In this document: positions 27,211 to 36,625 of the stretch, one piece after another
How positions within the stretch are numbered: position 1 is the first letter of the stretch
How the letters are laid out: each line of letters starts with the position of its first letter
Assembly: GCF_000281975.1 (NCBI RefSeq)
Contig: NZ_AKKE01000129.1
Location: 1 to 50,926 of the forward strand
Direction: 5' to 3'
DNA from: Novosphingobium sp. AP12
GTDB taxonomy: Bacteria > Pseudomonadota > Alphaproteobacteria > Sphingomonadales > Sphingomonadaceae
DNA: 50,926 nt
Translations under genes and position numbers: made by a program
The notes under the pieces: generated by a model
Seen by the model: the letters and a program-made list of their open reading frames with translations, nothing else
Database searches by the model: none
What the model was told of the DNA's origin: nothing

Positions 27211-28611
27211 GTGGGACCGCAACCTCAAGCGCACCGGCATCGAGCCACCGAGCGGGCGCGCGATGAAGAGAGGATCAAAGAGGTGGCCCGACAGTTCGCG
27301 CCGCGCTTCGCGGTCTATGTTGCGTTGGTATTCATGCTGCTCGGCGTGATGCAGTTGGCTGCGAGCCTGCTGTTCTACCAGTCGATCGACCGGCAGACGC
27401 TGAGCGAGGACCACGCGCGCCGTGTCGCCGAGTTGCTGGTGGTGAGCGACCGCATCCACGCGCTCGACCCGCAGTTGACCGCGCCGACCATGAGCACGCG
27501 CCACCTCGCGGCCGCCGTCGCCGCCGCGCCCAGCGTTGCCAAGGCAGACGACAGCGGCACGCTCGACGACATCGCACGGCGCATCGTCGAGTGGGAGCCT
27601 TCGCTCGCCGGGCGGTCGCTGCGGCTGGCGGTGCGGCAGGTCCACCACAACAAGCGCGACCTCATCGGCTCGATCCGGCTGACCGACGGCCATTGGCTGA
27701 ACTTCCGTTCGCGCGACATGAACGCGGCATGGCCTGTCGCCCTGCGCGCCACGGTCCTGACTTTAGCGACCACGCTGGCCTGCCTCGCGATCGGCCTCGC
27801 CGCGCTCCACATCCTGACCCGGCCGCTGCGGCGTATGAGCGACGCCGCCGACGCCATCGGCCAGGGCCGGCAGGTCATCGTGCGCGAGACCGGCTCGCCG
27901 GACCTGCGCAAACTGGCCCACTCGATGAACGTCATGCAGGAGCGCATCGCCAGGCTGCTGCAGGACCAGGCCAAGTCGTTCGAGGCGATCAGCCACGACC
28001 TGCGCACGCCGCTCTCGCGCCAGAAGGTCGCCGCCGAACTGATCGACGATGCGGAACTGGGCGGGGTCATCCTTGCCAGCGTGGACGAGATGGAGGCGCT
28101 ACTCGCCTCGCTCCAGCGCTTCCTGCGCGCCCAGCACCTCGCCGCGGAGCCCGAGACGCTGGAACTGGGCCAGACCGTGCGCGAAGTGCTCTCCCCCTAT
28201 GGCGACCTCGCGCGGATCTGCGTCGAGGAACCGGCGGTGGTGGGTACTTTCCGTGAGCCGCTCGCGCTGGCGCTGCAGGCGCTGGTGGAGAACGCCATCC
28301 AGTTCGGCGCCGAGGCCCGCATCGCCATCCGCCGGGTCGACGGGCGCTGGTGCATCGAGGTTGCGGACTCCGGGCCGGGCATCCCGTCCTGCTATTTCGA
28401 CGCGATCCTCGACCCGTTCTTCCGTCTCGACGCCGCCCGCGCGCGCGACACCAAGGGCTTCGGCCTCGGCATCCCGACCGCGCACCGGCTGATGATGCGC
28501 TTCGACGGCAAGCTGTCCTTCGCGGCTTCTCCGGACGGCGGGCTTATCGCTCGCCTGCAGGTTCCCGAACCGCAGGACGGACATGGCCCATGGGACCAGG
28601 CGCTCGGGTAG
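27211..28611 (+). CDS. orphan sensor histidine kinase
   Basis: The protein has 466 aa from the GTG at 27211; a GTG at 27283 is equally possible and nearer an AGAGAGG site. Two membrane spans (about 34-56 and 178-202) flank a periplasmic sensor of about 120 residues. HAMP follows, then the H-box SHDLRTPLSR (His262), N-box ALQALVENAIQFG, G1 ADSGPGIP and G2 KGFGLGIPTAHRLM. All catalytic elements are present. No response regulator is adjacent, so its partner must lie elsewhere. It is divergent from the Dabb set. Confidence 0.88.
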   Translation: MGPQPQAHRHRATERARDEERIKEVARQFAPRFAVYVALVFMLLGVMQLAASLLFYQSIDRQTLSEDHARRVAELLVVSDRIHALDPQLTAPTMSTRHLAAAVAAAPSVAKADDSGTLDDIARRIVEWEPSLAGRSLRLAVRQVHHNKRDLIGSIRLTDGHWLNFRSRDMNAAWPVALRATVLTLATTLACLAIGLAALHILTRPLRRMSDAADAIGQGRQVIVRETGSPDLRKLAHSMNVMQERIARLLQDQAKSFEAISHDLRTPLSRQKVAAELIDDAELGGVILASVDEMEALLASLQRFLRAQHLAAEPETLELGQTVREVLSPYGDLARICVEEPAVVGTFREPLALALQALVENAIQFGAEARIAIRRVDGRWCIEVADSGPGIPSCYFDAILDPFFRLDAARARDTKGFGLGIPTAHRLMMRFDGKLSFAASPDGGLIARLQVPEPQDGHGPWDQALG

Positions 28612-28746
28612 GCACCGGCGGACCGTCACCCGCCGTGGAAACGCGGGCGCCCGCCGCAGCGGCCGGAACATCAGCGGGACGGCGGTCGTTTCCGTGGCAG
28701 ACGCCTGGCGCACTGCGCATGGGGCATAAGCTGCGAGGATAGCCCG

Positions 28747-29511
28747 ATGATTTCGCCATACCGCCGCGCCTTGCCGCTCGTAGGCGCGCTCGCGCTGCTC
28801 GCCGGATGCGGCGGCGGCGACACCGATCCGTCCTCGCAAGCCTCGGGCACGGCCCCGGCGGACAGCGAAATCGCCGCGAGCGAGGCCGCTTCCGGCGCCC
28901 CGCTGGCGGCCGCCGACGACGCGCCGCTGGCGACGCCCGCACCCGCCTCACCCGCGGCGCCGATCTCCTGCTCGGCCGACGTCGGCGAAGCGGCCGCAGC
29001 CAGGCTGGCGGAACAATGCCGCGCCGTCTCCCCGGCCACGCGGCCCCCATGCAACGCCGCGAACTCCTGCGCGATGATCCGCAACGAGATCGCGCGCGGC
29101 TGCGCTATCCTCGGCGAGGACGCGGCCAAGACCCCGCAATGCAAGATCGAGCCGATCAGCCGGGAGGCCGCCGCCGACCTGGTCTCGCGCTTCTACGCGG
29201 CGATCAATGCACGCGACTATGCCGCCGCGTGGTCGCTGTGGGGACCGTACGGCAACCCGGAGCAGACGCTGGACGAGTTCGCAAAGGGGTACGCCAACAC
29301 ACGCCGCACCCACGTGGAGATCGGCAAGGTCTCCGGTGTCGAGGGCGGCGCGGGATCGCTCTACGTGACGGTGCCGGTGACGATCGATGCCGAACTGGAC
29401 AACGGACGCCGCCAGCGCTTCACCGGCAGCTACGATCTGCGTCAGATCAACCGAGGCATGGGCATCTCGCAGGGATGGCACATCATGTCCGCCAAGCTCA
29501 AGCCCGCCTGA
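28747..29511 (+). CDS. lipoprotein with NTF2-like C-terminal domain
   Basis: The protein has 254 aa. A lipoprotein signal (MISPYRRALPLVGALALLAGCGGG, lipobox LLAGC) is followed by an Ala/Pro/Ser-rich linker to residue 75. A cysteine-rich middle segment comes next (SCSADVG, EQCRAVS, PPCNAANSC, GCAILGED, PQCKIEPI). The C-terminal NTF2/SnoaL-like fold begins ADLVSRFYAAINARDYAAAWSLWGPYG (about 140-165). The function is unknown; its place is probably the inner leaflet of the outer membrane. It is convergent with creD, leaving 1 nt between the two stops. Confidence 0.72.
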   Translation: MISPYRRALPLVGALALLAGCGGGDTDPSSQASGTAPADSEIAASEAASGAPLAAADDAPLATPAPASPAAPISCSADVGEAAAARLAEQCRAVSPATRPPCNAANSCAMIRNEIARGCAILGEDAAKTPQCKIEPISREAAADLVSRFYAAINARDYAAAWSLWGPYGNPEQTLDEFAKGYANTRRTHVEIGKVSGVEGGAGSLYVTVPVTIDAELDNGRRQRFTGSYDLRQINRGMGISQGWHIMSAKLKPA

Positions 29512-29512
29512 T

Positions 29513-30967
29513 TCACCCTGGCACGGGCGCCCCGCGCGGGCGCCCGACCGAACCCCAGTCGACGGTGCGCGTCGCGTACATCACCCCCGCCAGCGCCACA
29601 AACAGCAGCACCGATCCGATCAGCAGCGACCACGCCTCGAGGTTGAGCAGCACGAACAGCAGCGCGTAGAGCCCGACCAGCAACACCCCGATGAACCGCG
29701 CCCGCTTCCAGCTTTTCAGCACGGCGGCGCTGTACGCGGTCAGCAATCCGATCACGGCCGCACTCGCCAGCAGGTAAGCGAGCGTGAAACCGACGACCTC
29801 GGCGAAAGCCAGCAGCAGCGCGAAGAACAGCACGAGGCCAGCGCCCGTCAGCAGGTATTCCACCGGAGCCACCCGGGCGCCGCCGACCACGTCGAACAGC
29901 AGGAAGGCGAGGAAGGTGAAGCCGATGAACAGGAACCCGTATTTCACGGAGCGGTCGACCTTGGAATAGAGGTTCACCGGCTCGATCAGGTCGACGGTGA
30001 GGGCGTGACCGGGCTGGCCGACCACTTCGTCGGCGCCGCCGGCCGAGACGTTGCCCGACGAGGCCGCGCGGATGACGGGCGTTTCAGTGGCATAGTTCGC
30101 TCCGGTCGCTGAACTGGGCGCGCCCACGTCTTCCATCGCCACCGGAGGCTGGCCGAGCGCCAGCTTGTCGACCGTATAGCGTGCGAAGAAGCCCTTGTCC
30201 GAGACTTGCGGCTTGTCCGGCAGGAACGAACCCGAGAAGCTCGGGTTGGCCCAGCTGGAAGTGACTTCCCAGCGCGTCTGACCGCCGCGCGGCACCAGGC
30301 TGATCCCGCCGCTGCCGCGCACGTCGAGTGCATAGGCGATGCGCAGCGTGCCCTGCCCGTCCCACGGCAGGAACGCGAAGAAGCCCTGCCCGCCCGACGC
30401 CGCCGGTCCCTTCCCCGGCTGCACTTCCAGCGGTTTTCCGCCCGCGAGAATCGAGCCGCCCGCAGTCAGCCCGCGCGCATCCGAGGTGCCGACGCGCACT
30501 TCCGCGCGGTCCCACATCAGCCGCTCGCGCGTGACGCCGAAGCGCTCGAGGTCGGCGGGCAGTGCGAAGGTCGCAGCGCCCTTGACCTGCGCGGTGAACA
30601 GGACCGAGCGGTAGATCGACTTGCGGCGCTCCTGCGGGTCGATCCGCGTAGTGACGCGGTTTTCGACCGGCGAGATATAGAACAGCTTCTCCACCTCGAC
30701 CACGCGGCTGACCTGCTTGCCGTCGACCGTCTCGTTCTGTGTCTGGGTAGTGCGGAAGGGCACGACCACGACCGGGCCGGACAGCACCTGTGCCCCGCCC
30801 CAGCCAGCGTTGATCGCCGCCTGAGCGGTCTGCGACTGGTCCTGCCGGTCGTAGACGAGCGCGTAGACGAGCAGCAGCGGCGCGATCAGCACCAAGGCGA
30901 TCAGGCCCACGAACAGCAGCTTGATGCCGGGCGAACGCTCGCGCCGTGGCGTGTCGTCGTGCTCCAT
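29513..30967 (-). CDS. creD: CreD-family inner membrane protein
   Basis: The protein has 484 aa from MEHDDTPRRERSPGIKLLFVGLIALVLIAPLLLVYALVYDRQ. One N-terminal membrane span is followed by a large periplasmic domain (about 45-325). Six or so spans close the protein, with VKYGFLFIGFTFLAFLLFD and PVEYLLTGAGLVLFFALLLAFAE typical of CreD. CreD supports envelope integrity and is tied to beta-lactam and colicin responses in CreBC organisms; no creBC genes are in the window. AAGGAAGG precedes the ATG. The 36 upstream in-frame codons overlap the blaR1 terminator and are not used. Confidence 0.9.
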   Translation of the reverse strand: MEHDDTPRRERSPGIKLLFVGLIALVLIAPLLLVYALVYDRQDQSQTAQAAINAGWGGAQVLSGPVVVVPFRTTQTQNETVDGKQVSRVVEVEKLFYISPVENRVTTRIDPQERRKSIYRSVLFTAQVKGAATFALPADLERFGVTRERLMWDRAEVRVGTSDARGLTAGGSILAGGKPLEVQPGKGPAASGGQGFFAFLPWDGQGTLRIAYALDVRGSGGISLVPRGGQTRWEVTSSWANPSFSGSFLPDKPQVSDKGFFARYTVDKLALGQPPVAMEDVGAPSSATGANYATETPVIRAASSGNVSAGGADEVVGQPGHALTVDLIEPVNLYSKVDRSVKYGFLFIGFTFLAFLLFDVVGGARVAPVEYLLTGAGLVLFFALLLAFAEVVGFTLAYLLASAAVIGLLTAYSAAVLKSWKRARFIGVLLVGLYALLFVLLNLEAWSLLIGSVLLFVALAGVMYATRTVDWGSVGRPRGAPVPG

Positions 30968-31052
30968 GGGCCTTCCTTCTCGTTGGGCCCGAACATGCAC
31001 GAGCCTCCCGCGATCCGCCACACCCATTCCAACGGCTCGCGACAAATACGAA

Positions 31053-31086
31053 AACGCGGGCCGCTGCTGGTACAACGGCCCGCGTT
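31053..31086 (-). terminator. terminator of the blaI-blaR1 unit
   Basis: A perfect 11-bp stem: AACGCGGGCCG (31053-31063) and CGGCCCGCGTT (31076-31086). It lies 30 nt after the blaR1-like stop. Read on the minus strand it ends in GCGTTTTCG, so the T run is short. It separates blaIR from creD. Confidence 0.7.
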
Positions 31087-31115
31087 CTCAGGGCTTCACA
31101 ATGAGGCGAGCGCCG

Positions 31116-32795
31116 TCAGGTGCCGTGAAGCTCGCTCTGCGCGTCAGCCATCTCGCGGTCGAGGTCGGCGAGGATTTCGGCCCGGACGTGCGTGTCGAGA
31201 GCCCCGTTGGCGGCGATCGAGGCACGGGCGGCGCGGATCGCGTTCACCGCTGCCTGCTTCGCGGCCTTGGGTTCACCGGTGCATATAACGACGGCCGCCT
31301 TGGAGCCTTTGCCTTCGGCCCGCGCTTCGCGGCGCTGATCGGCTGGGCAATCCTCGTCGATGACCATATGCTGCAGGACCACAGTGCCATTCGCGCCGTC
31401 CTTACGAGTGATGCGGATGGTCCGGCGCCTGCCGTCGGCCGAGACCGTTTCCTCGACCTTGGGAGCGCGGGCGAGCGCATCAGCGGCCATGCGCTCGGCG
31501 TCGGCGGCGCGGCGGCTGGCATCTGCGGCCCGGCGCGATGCATCTGCGGCACGAAGGTCGGCGTCACGCTGGGCTTCCTGCATGCGTTCGTCGGCATCAC
31601 GGGCCACGGTCTCCTGCATCGGGCCGGCTTCCGGAGCGGGAGGGGCCTGAGGGGCGATCGGCGCCGTGTCTTCACTCTCTTCGGGTGCGTCCGGTGCCTC
31701 GGGAGCTTCAGACGCCCCGGGAAGTTCGGCTTCAGCGGCAGGAACCGGCGGCGCCGGCAGCACCGGCGTTTCGGCGTCCGCTGCATCAGCCTCGTCCATC
31801 GCAGCATAGCTGACGGTGGCGGTGGCCGGCACGGTGACGATCGCCATCGCGAACAGGCTGCGCGCGAGCAGGCGGCGAGCGGGCGTCACGTCCTTGCGGG
31901 CCAGCGCCTTGAGGCGGTGGATGATCGGCTTGTCGCCCGAAAGCGGGCCCGCCATCGGCGCTGCGAGGCCCAGGCGAGTCCCGCCCGCCAGCGAGGCGAT
32001 GAGCCTGCCGTAGCTCGCCCGTTCGGCCCGGCTGCGCCCGGCCATGACCCGCGCATCGCAGGCCGCTTCCTGATCGCCGCGCACGGCGCGCCAGCCGGCC
32101 CATCCGATCGGGTTGAACCAGTGCAGCGCGAACAGCGGCTGCATCGCGATAAGCGCCAGCAGATCGCCGCCCGCGTGGTGCTCCATCTCATGCGCGATGG
32201 CGAAGTCGGAGGTTTCGGAATCGACGTCGGCGAGGAAGCCCATCGGCAAGGCAATAACCTTGTCGCGCACCCCGAACGCCAGCGGAGCGTTGATCGCCGG
32301 GGTCTCGACGATGCGCACCGTGCCGGAGTGCGCGACGAGGCGCGAGCCTGCCAGCAGGTCGCGGCGCATCCAGCGATAGGTCACGGTGCGCCAGACGAGG
32401 AACAGGACGGCCCCGCCCAACCATGCGGCCAGCGCCACGGTGGTCCAGGGCACCTGCTCGAGCAGGCCCGGTTCCAGCGGCAGGGCGGCGGGCAGTTCGG
32501 CCGCGGGGATTGCCGTGAAGTCAGCCGCTGCGGTGGCGGAAGCCGCCATCTCGGCCGGCGCTGCGATCTGCGAACCGGCAGCCGCCGCGGTGAGCGGCTC
32601 CACGGCGAACTCGATCTTTGGCAGAAGCCCGCGCGGCAGGGCCAGCGGCGGCAGCACCAGGCGGATCATCGGCAACAACCAGAGTGCATAAGCGGCGCCC
32701 GGCCCGAACCAGCGGGCCACGGGTCGGCGAAGAACGAGCACCAGCGCCATCAGCGCGCCGGTGGCGAAAAGCGTGTCGGTCAGCCACTCGATCAT
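31116..32795 (-). CDS. blaR1: M56-family (BlaR1/MecR1-like) membrane metalloprotease without penicillin sensor
   Basis: The protein has 559 aa. Four predicted membrane spans (about 10-24, 33-50, 116-135, 300-320) surround a gluzincin site HEMEH (202-206) in FAIAHEMEHHAGGDLLAL. In the family this protease cuts the BlaI repressor. Residues about 340-560 are not a penicillin-binding domain. They are Pro/Glu-rich (PVPAAEAELPGASEAPEAPD), then a heptad run (RAADASR repeated, 430-455), then a basic C-terminal segment. The input signal is therefore open. The ATG overlaps the blaI stop (ATGA). The gene symbol is by family only. Confidence 0.82.
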   Translation of the reverse strand: MIEWLTDTLFATGALMALVLVLRRPVARWFGPGAAYALWLLPMIRLVLPPLALPRGLLPKIEFAVEPLTAAAAGSQIAAPAEMAASATAAADFTAIPAAELPAALPLEPGLLEQVPWTTVALAAWLGGAVLFLVWRTVTYRWMRRDLLAGSRLVAHSGTVRIVETPAINAPLAFGVRDKVIALPMGFLADVDSETSDFAIAHEMEHHAGGDLLALIAMQPLFALHWFNPIGWAGWRAVRGDQEAACDARVMAGRSRAERASYGRLIASLAGGTRLGLAAPMAGPLSGDKPIIHRLKALARKDVTPARRLLARSLFAMAIVTVPATATVSYAAMDEADAADAETPVLPAPPVPAAEAELPGASEAPEAPDAPEESEDTAPIAPQAPPAPEAGPMQETVARDADERMQEAQRDADLRAADASRRAADASRRAADAERMAADALARAPKVEETVSADGRRRTIRITRKDGANGTVVLQHMVIDEDCPADQRREARAEGKGSKAAVVICTGEPKAAKQAAVNAIRAARASIAANGALDTHVRAEILADLDREMADAQSELHGT

Positions 32796-33196
32796 GACTT
32801 GAGCTCCTTGAGAAGGGCCTCGATCTCGACGATGTCATCTTCGGTCAATGCCTCGCTCTGCGCAAGATGCGCGAAGAGCGGCGCCGCACGGCCGCCGAAC
32901 AGGCGATCGACCAGGCGGCGGCTTTCGGTGCCGACATAATCGGACCGTTCCATGAGCGGGCTGTAGAGGAAGCGCTTGCCGTCGGGCTCGGTCTCGACCG
33001 CCTGCTTGACCACGAGGCGCGAGAGCAGGGTCTTCACCGTGGCGAGGCTCCAGCCGCGCGGGCCGCAGACTTCCTCGCAGACCTCCTGTGCGGTGAGCGG
33101 GCTGCGCTGCCACAGCGCCTCCATCACCGCATGTTCGGCCCCGGATATTTCCGGCGCGGCCCGATCGGACCCGTCATCGTCAGGATTGACCGACAC
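32792..33196 (-). CDS. blaI: BlaI/MecI-family transcriptional repressor
   Basis: The protein has 134 aa from a GTG with GGAGG 5 nt upstream. A winged helix is seen: ISGAEHAVMEALWQRSPLTAQEVCEEVCGPRGWSLATVKTLLSRLVVKQAV, ending YSPLMERSDYV. The C-terminal dimer region has LFGGRAAPLFAHLAQSEALTEDDIVEIEALLKELK. BlaI dimers bind palindromes and are released when the BlaR1 partner cleaves them. A matching palindrome sits 17 nt upstream. It is coupled to blaR1 by a 4-nt overlap. Confidence 0.9.
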   Translation of the reverse strand: MSVNPDDDGSDRAAPEISGAEHAVMEALWQRSPLTAQEVCEEVCGPRGWSLATVKTLLSRLVVKQAVETEPDGKRFLYSPLMERSDYVGTESRRLVDRLFGGRAAPLFAHLAQSEALTEDDIVEIEALLKELKS

Positions 33197-33212
33197 TCAT
33201 TCCTCCACCGTC

Positions 33213-33238
33213 TACACACGTAATCGACTACGTCTGTA
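33213..33238 (-). promoter_or_regulatory. probable BlaI operator
   Basis: TACACACGTA (33213-33222) and TACGTCTGTA (33229-33238) are 10-bp inverted arms with one mismatch and a 6-nt spacer. They have the TACA...TGTA ends of BlaI/MecI operators. It lies 17 nt before the blaI start, where a dimer would block the promoter. Autoregulation of blaI-blaR1 is the natural reading. Confidence 0.72.
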
Positions 33239-33269
33239 AACATGAACGGTGGGTGAATGTCAATTCTCC

Positions 33270-33869
33270 TCAGGCGGCGGGGCCGGCCTTCTTGAGCGCC
33301 TGTGCCAGCAGGATCAGGAACACACCGCGCACGGTCAGGCTGACGGCGACGATCACCGCGAGAAAGGCGAGCCCCGCTGCCGGACCGGCGAAGATGAGGA
33401 TAAGCCCAAGCACCACGTCGAGCGCGCCGAGGAACAGGCGCCAACCCTTGTCGTGGCGGGCCTTGAGCGCGAAGGAAATCTGCAAAGCCCCCGCGATCAC
33501 CAGCCACACGCCAATGGCCCAGACCAGCGACAGCGCTCCCGCCACCGGGTCGACGACGGCGAAGATGCCCGCCAGCAGCGCCAGCGCGCCGAGCAGGATT
33601 TCGGTCCAGCGCGCGCGGGCGGACAGCGTCGTCCAGCCCGCCGCAATGGCGGCGACACCGTAGACGATGAGCACGACGCCGAGGATCAGCCCGGTCGCAA
33701 CGCCTGCCACCAGCGGATTGACGAGCACCACCAGCGCCACCAGCAGCAGCAGGATGCCGTAGCCCATGATCCAGCCCCAGGGATTGCCCGGCGCGCGGTT
33801 CATCGAGCGCACGAGCGGATCGTGCTCGACGTGCGGCTCGAGCAGCGGGTCCAGTTTGGTGGTTTCCAT
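33270..33869 (-). CDS. HdeD-family (DUF308) membrane protein
   Basis: The protein has 199 aa from METTKLDPLLEPHVEHDPLVRSMNRAPGNPWGWIMGYGILLLL. Six membrane spans follow in three pairs, with the repeated pattern of DUF308 (GVATGLILGVVLIVYGVAAI, LAGIFAVVDPVAGALSLVWAIGVWLVIAGALQI). HdeD proteins aid acid or envelope stress tolerance at high cell density in E. coli; the role here is inferred. GGAAC lies close to the ATG. Upstream is the sdh terminator, downstream the blaI promoter region, so it is a single-gene unit. Confidence 0.85.
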   Translation of the reverse strand: METTKLDPLLEPHVEHDPLVRSMNRAPGNPWGWIMGYGILLLLVALVVLVNPLVAGVATGLILGVVLIVYGVAAIAAGWTTLSARARWTEILLGALALLAGIFAVVDPVAGALSLVWAIGVWLVIAGALQISFALKARHDKGWRLFLGALDVVLGLILIFAGPAAGLAFLAVIVAVSLTVRGVFLILLAQALKKAGPAA

Positions 33870-33954
33870 GGGCGGGTTCCTTGTCGGCGTGGAGGCGTCC
33901 TGCCGACAGGAATGCACGGAATGGCACAGGGTTGCGGGATGGCCGTGCGCCACG

Positions 33955-33987
33955 AAAAAGGGCGGCGCATCTTTCGACGCGCCGCCC
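33955..33987 (-). terminator. intrinsic terminator of the sdhCDA operon
   Basis: A 9-bp GC stem: GGGCGGCGC (33960-33968) and GCGCCGCCC (33979-33987). Read on the minus strand it is followed directly by TTTTT (33959-33955). It lies 32 nt after the sdhA stop and so closes the operon before hdeD. Confidence 0.88.
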
Positions 33988-34019
33988 TCCTCTCGTATTG
34001 CAGGTGCCGAACCGGCGTA

Positions 34020-35828
34020 TCAGTACACGCGGGCCTTGGGCTTGATGTACTGGATGTCGTCGGTGAGCGTGTATTCGTGGACCGGGCGGTAGTCGATGCG
34101 GACCTCGCCGCCCTTGCCGCCCCAGCCGTTGAACCAGGCTGCGGTATGCTTCATCCAGTTCGCGTCGTCGCGGTTGGGGAAGTCCTCGTGCGCATGGGCG
34201 CCGCGGCTTTCCTTGCGGTTCTGAGCGCCGTGCAGGGTGACGGTCGCCTGCGAGATCAGGTTGTCCAGTTCCATCGTCTCGACGAGGTCGGAGTTCCAGA
34301 TCAGCCCGCGATCGGTGATGCCCACGTCCTGGAACTTCTCGTAAGTCGCGGCGAGCTTCTGCTTGCCCTCGACCATGAGTTCGTCGGTACGGAACACCGC
34401 CGCGTGCAGCGACATGGTGCGCTGCATCTCGGTGCGGATCTCGGCCGTGGGCGTGCCGCCCTTGGCATTGCGGAAGTGGTCGAGTCGCGTGAGCGACAGG
34501 TCGGCCGAATCCTTGGGCAGCTCGGCCTGAGCGGCGCCCGGCTTGACCAGGTCGCGCAGGCGGTGACCGGTGGCGCGGCCGAAGACCACGAGGTCGATCA
34601 GCGAGTTCGAGCCGAGGCGGTTGGCACCGTGGACCGAGACGCAGGCAGCTTCGCCCACCGCGAACAGGCCGGGGACGACCGTCTCGGGGTTGCCGTCAGG
34701 ACCGATGGTCATGACTTCGCCGTGGTAGTTCGTCGGAATGCCGCCCATGTTGTAATGGACGGTCGGGACGACCGGCAGCGGCTGGCGGGTCAGGTCGACG
34801 CCCGCGAAGATCTTGCCGCTCTCGGTGATGCCCGGCAGACGTTCGCCCAGCACCTTTGGATCGATGTGATCGAGGTGCAGGTAGATGTGGTCCTTGTGCG
34901 GGCCGACGCCGCGGCCTTCACGGATTTCCAGCGCCATCGAGCGCGAGACGACGTCGCGGCTGGCGAGGTCCTTGGCCGAGGGAGCGTAACGCTCCATGAA
35001 GCGCTCGCCCTCGGAGTTGGTCAGGTAGCCGCCCTCGCCGCGCGCGCCCTCGGTGATGAGGACGCCGGCGCCGTAGATGCCGGTCGGGTGGAACTGCACG
35101 AATTCCATGTCCTGCAGCGGCAGGCCGGCGCGCAGCACCATGCCGCCGCCGTCGCCAGTGCAGGTATGGGCCGAAGTGGCGGTGAAGTACGAGCGGCCGT
35201 AGCCGCCGGTCGCCAGCACGACGGCCTGCGCGCGGAAGCGGTGGATCGAGCCGTCGTCCATGCACAGCGCGATGACGCCGCGGCAGACGCCGTCTTCCAT
35301 GATCAGGTCGATGGCGAAGTATTCGATGAAGAAGTCCGACTGGTACTTCAGCGACTGCTGGTACAGCGCGTGCAGCATGGCGTGGCCGGTACGGTCGGCC
35401 GCGGCGCAGGTGCGCTGGACCGGCGGGCCTTCACCCATGTTCTGCATGTGGCCGCCGAACGGGCGCTGGTAGATCGTGCCGTCGGCGTTGCGGCTGAAGG
35501 GCACGCCGGCGTGCTCCAGCTCGTAGACCGCCTGCGGGGCTTCGCGCACCATGTACTCGATGGCGTCCTGGTCGCCCAGCCAGTCCGAACCCTTGACGGT
35601 GTCGAACATGTGCCAGGTCCAGTGGTCCGGCGAGTTGTTCTGCAGCGAGGCGGCGATGCCGCCCTGCGCCGCAACGGTGTGCGAGCGAGTGGGGAAGACC
35701 TTGGTGATGCAAGCGGTCTTCAGTCCGGCCTCGGCCGAACCCATCGTGGCGCGCAGGCCCGAGCCGCCCGCTCCGACGACGACGGTGTCGTAGAGGTGGT
35801 CGATGATCTTGTAGGCAGGTGCGGACAT
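34020..35828 (-). CDS. sdhA: succinate dehydrogenase flavoprotein subunit
   Basis: The protein has 602 aa from [27 protein letters not shown]. The FAD-binding GAGGSG is at 19-24. His50 in [16 protein letters not shown] is the covalent flavin attachment site. [21 protein letters not shown] and the [10 protein letters not shown] loop are the catalytic and substrate-binding regions. It oxidises succinate to fumarate in the TCA cycle as part of complex II. Its ATG shares one base with the sdhD stop (TGATG). A terminator follows at once, so sdhB is not in this operon. Confidence 0.96.
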   Translation of the reverse strand: MSAPAYKIIDHLYDTVVVGAGGSGLRATMGSAEAGLKTACITKVFPTRSHTVAAQGGIAASLQNNSPDHWTWHMFDTVKGSDWLGDQDAIEYMVREAPQAVYELEHAGVPFSRNADGTIYQRPFGGHMQNMGEGPPVQRTCAAADRTGHAMLHALYQQSLKYQSDFFIEYFAIDLIMEDGVCRGVIALCMDDGSIHRFRAQAVVLATGGYGRSYFTATSAHTCTGDGGGMVLRAGLPLQDMEFVQFHPTGIYGAGVLITEGARGEGGYLTNSEGERFMERYAPSAKDLASRDVVSRSMALEIREGRGVGPHKDHIYLHLDHIDPKVLGERLPGITESGKIFAGVDLTRQPLPVVPTVHYNMGGIPTNYHGEVMTIGPDGNPETVVPGLFAVGEAACVSVHGANRLGSNSLIDLVVFGRATGHRLRDLVKPGAAQAELPKDSADLSLTRLDHFRNAKGGTPTAEIRTEMQRTMSLHAAVFRTDELMVEGKQKLAATYEKFQDVGITDRGLIWNSDLVETMELDNLISQATVTLHGAQNRKESRGAHAHEDFPNRDDANWMKHTAAWFNGWGGKGGEVRIDYRPVHEYTLTDDIQYIKPKARVY

Positions 35829-36217
35829 CAGGCGTGGGCTCCGAGCGCGAGGCGGACGATGCTGAACACGCCGAAGGCGGCGCCGGCGAAAGCGGCGAGG
35901 TTCAGCGCGGCGATGCAGGCGAACTTGTTGGCGTGCTCGTGGACGTAGTCCTCGACCAGGACCTGCAAGCCCAGGCGCGCATGCCAGAAGGTGGTGACCA
36001 CCAGCAGGGCCATGATGGTCGCAGGCACCGGCCGCGAGATCCACTCGACCACGGTGACGTAGCTGTAGTCCGGCAGCAGCACCAGCGAGACCAGCAGGAA
36101 CAGCACCGTCAGCAGGTTGCCGATGGCGGTGAAGCGCTGCAGCAGCCAGTGGTGGACGACGCCGCCCTTGGCCGAGCCGAGGCCGCGCACGCGGCCGATG
36201 GAAGTTCCGTTACCCAT
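35828..36217 (-). CDS. sdhD: succinate dehydrogenase membrane anchor subunit D
   Basis: The protein has 129 aa with three membrane spans. It has [20 protein letters not shown] near the start, then the conserved heme-region [17 protein letters not shown]. It anchors complex II and contributes to the quinone and heme b sites. Its start lies 12 nt after the sdhC stop, and it overlaps sdhA by one base. Confidence 0.93.
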   Translation of the reverse strand: MGNGTSIGRVRGLGSAKGGVVHHWLLQRFTAIGNLLTVLFLLVSLVLLPDYSYVTVVEWISRPVPATIMALLVVTTFWHARLGLQVLVEDYVHEHANKFACIAALNLAAFAGAAFGVFSIVRLALGAHA

Positions 36218-36229
36218 GTTTCCGTTCCC

Positions 36230-36625
36230 TCAGCGAAGCAGCAGGAGCGCCCAGAAGGCAGCTGTGAGCACCACGCCCAGGATCGGGCAGACGATCGACC
36301 AGGTCTTGTTGGTGTTCAGCTCGTACCCGGCGCCCGCGTCCATCACGAAGTGGCGCAGGCCGCTCGACATGTGGCTGAAGAACGCCCAGGAAATGCCCAC
36401 GAGCACGATGTAGCCGATCGGAGTGGTCATCGCCCACTGGAAGGTCGCGTAGGACGCGGGCCCTCCGGCGAGCGCGCCGAGCCACCACAGCAGCACGCCG
36501 AGGCCGGCGAAGGCCATGCCGTCTCCGGTGACGCGATGCAGGATCGACACGAACATGTGCGGGCCCCACTTCCAGATCTGGAGGTGCGGCGACAGCGGAC
36601 GGTTTTTGGTCCCGGCGTTTGCCAT
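36230..36625 (-). CDS. sdhC: succinate dehydrogenase cytochrome b556 subunit
   Basis: The protein has 131 aa from MANAGTKNRPLSPHLQIWKWGPHMFVSILHRVTGDGMAFAG. It has three membrane spans. The conserved HRVTGDG and SSGLRHFVMDAG motifs carry the quinone-site residues and the heme histidine. It is the first gene of the operon. The frame stays open to 37483, but that region is antisense to the beta-lactamase gene. GAGAG lies just before the ATG. Confidence 0.94.
   Translation of the reverse strand: MANAGTKNRPLSPHLQIWKWGPHMFVSILHRVTGDGMAFAGLGVLLWWLGALAGGPASYATFQWAMTTPIGYIVLVGISWAFFSHMSSGLRHFVMDAGAGYELNTNKTWSIVCPILGVVLTAAFWALLLLR

Noticed and set aside
33249..35948. Open frame of about 900 codons on the plus strand
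   Set aside because: Antisense to hdeD and sdhA, low-complexity composition, no ribosome site or domain.
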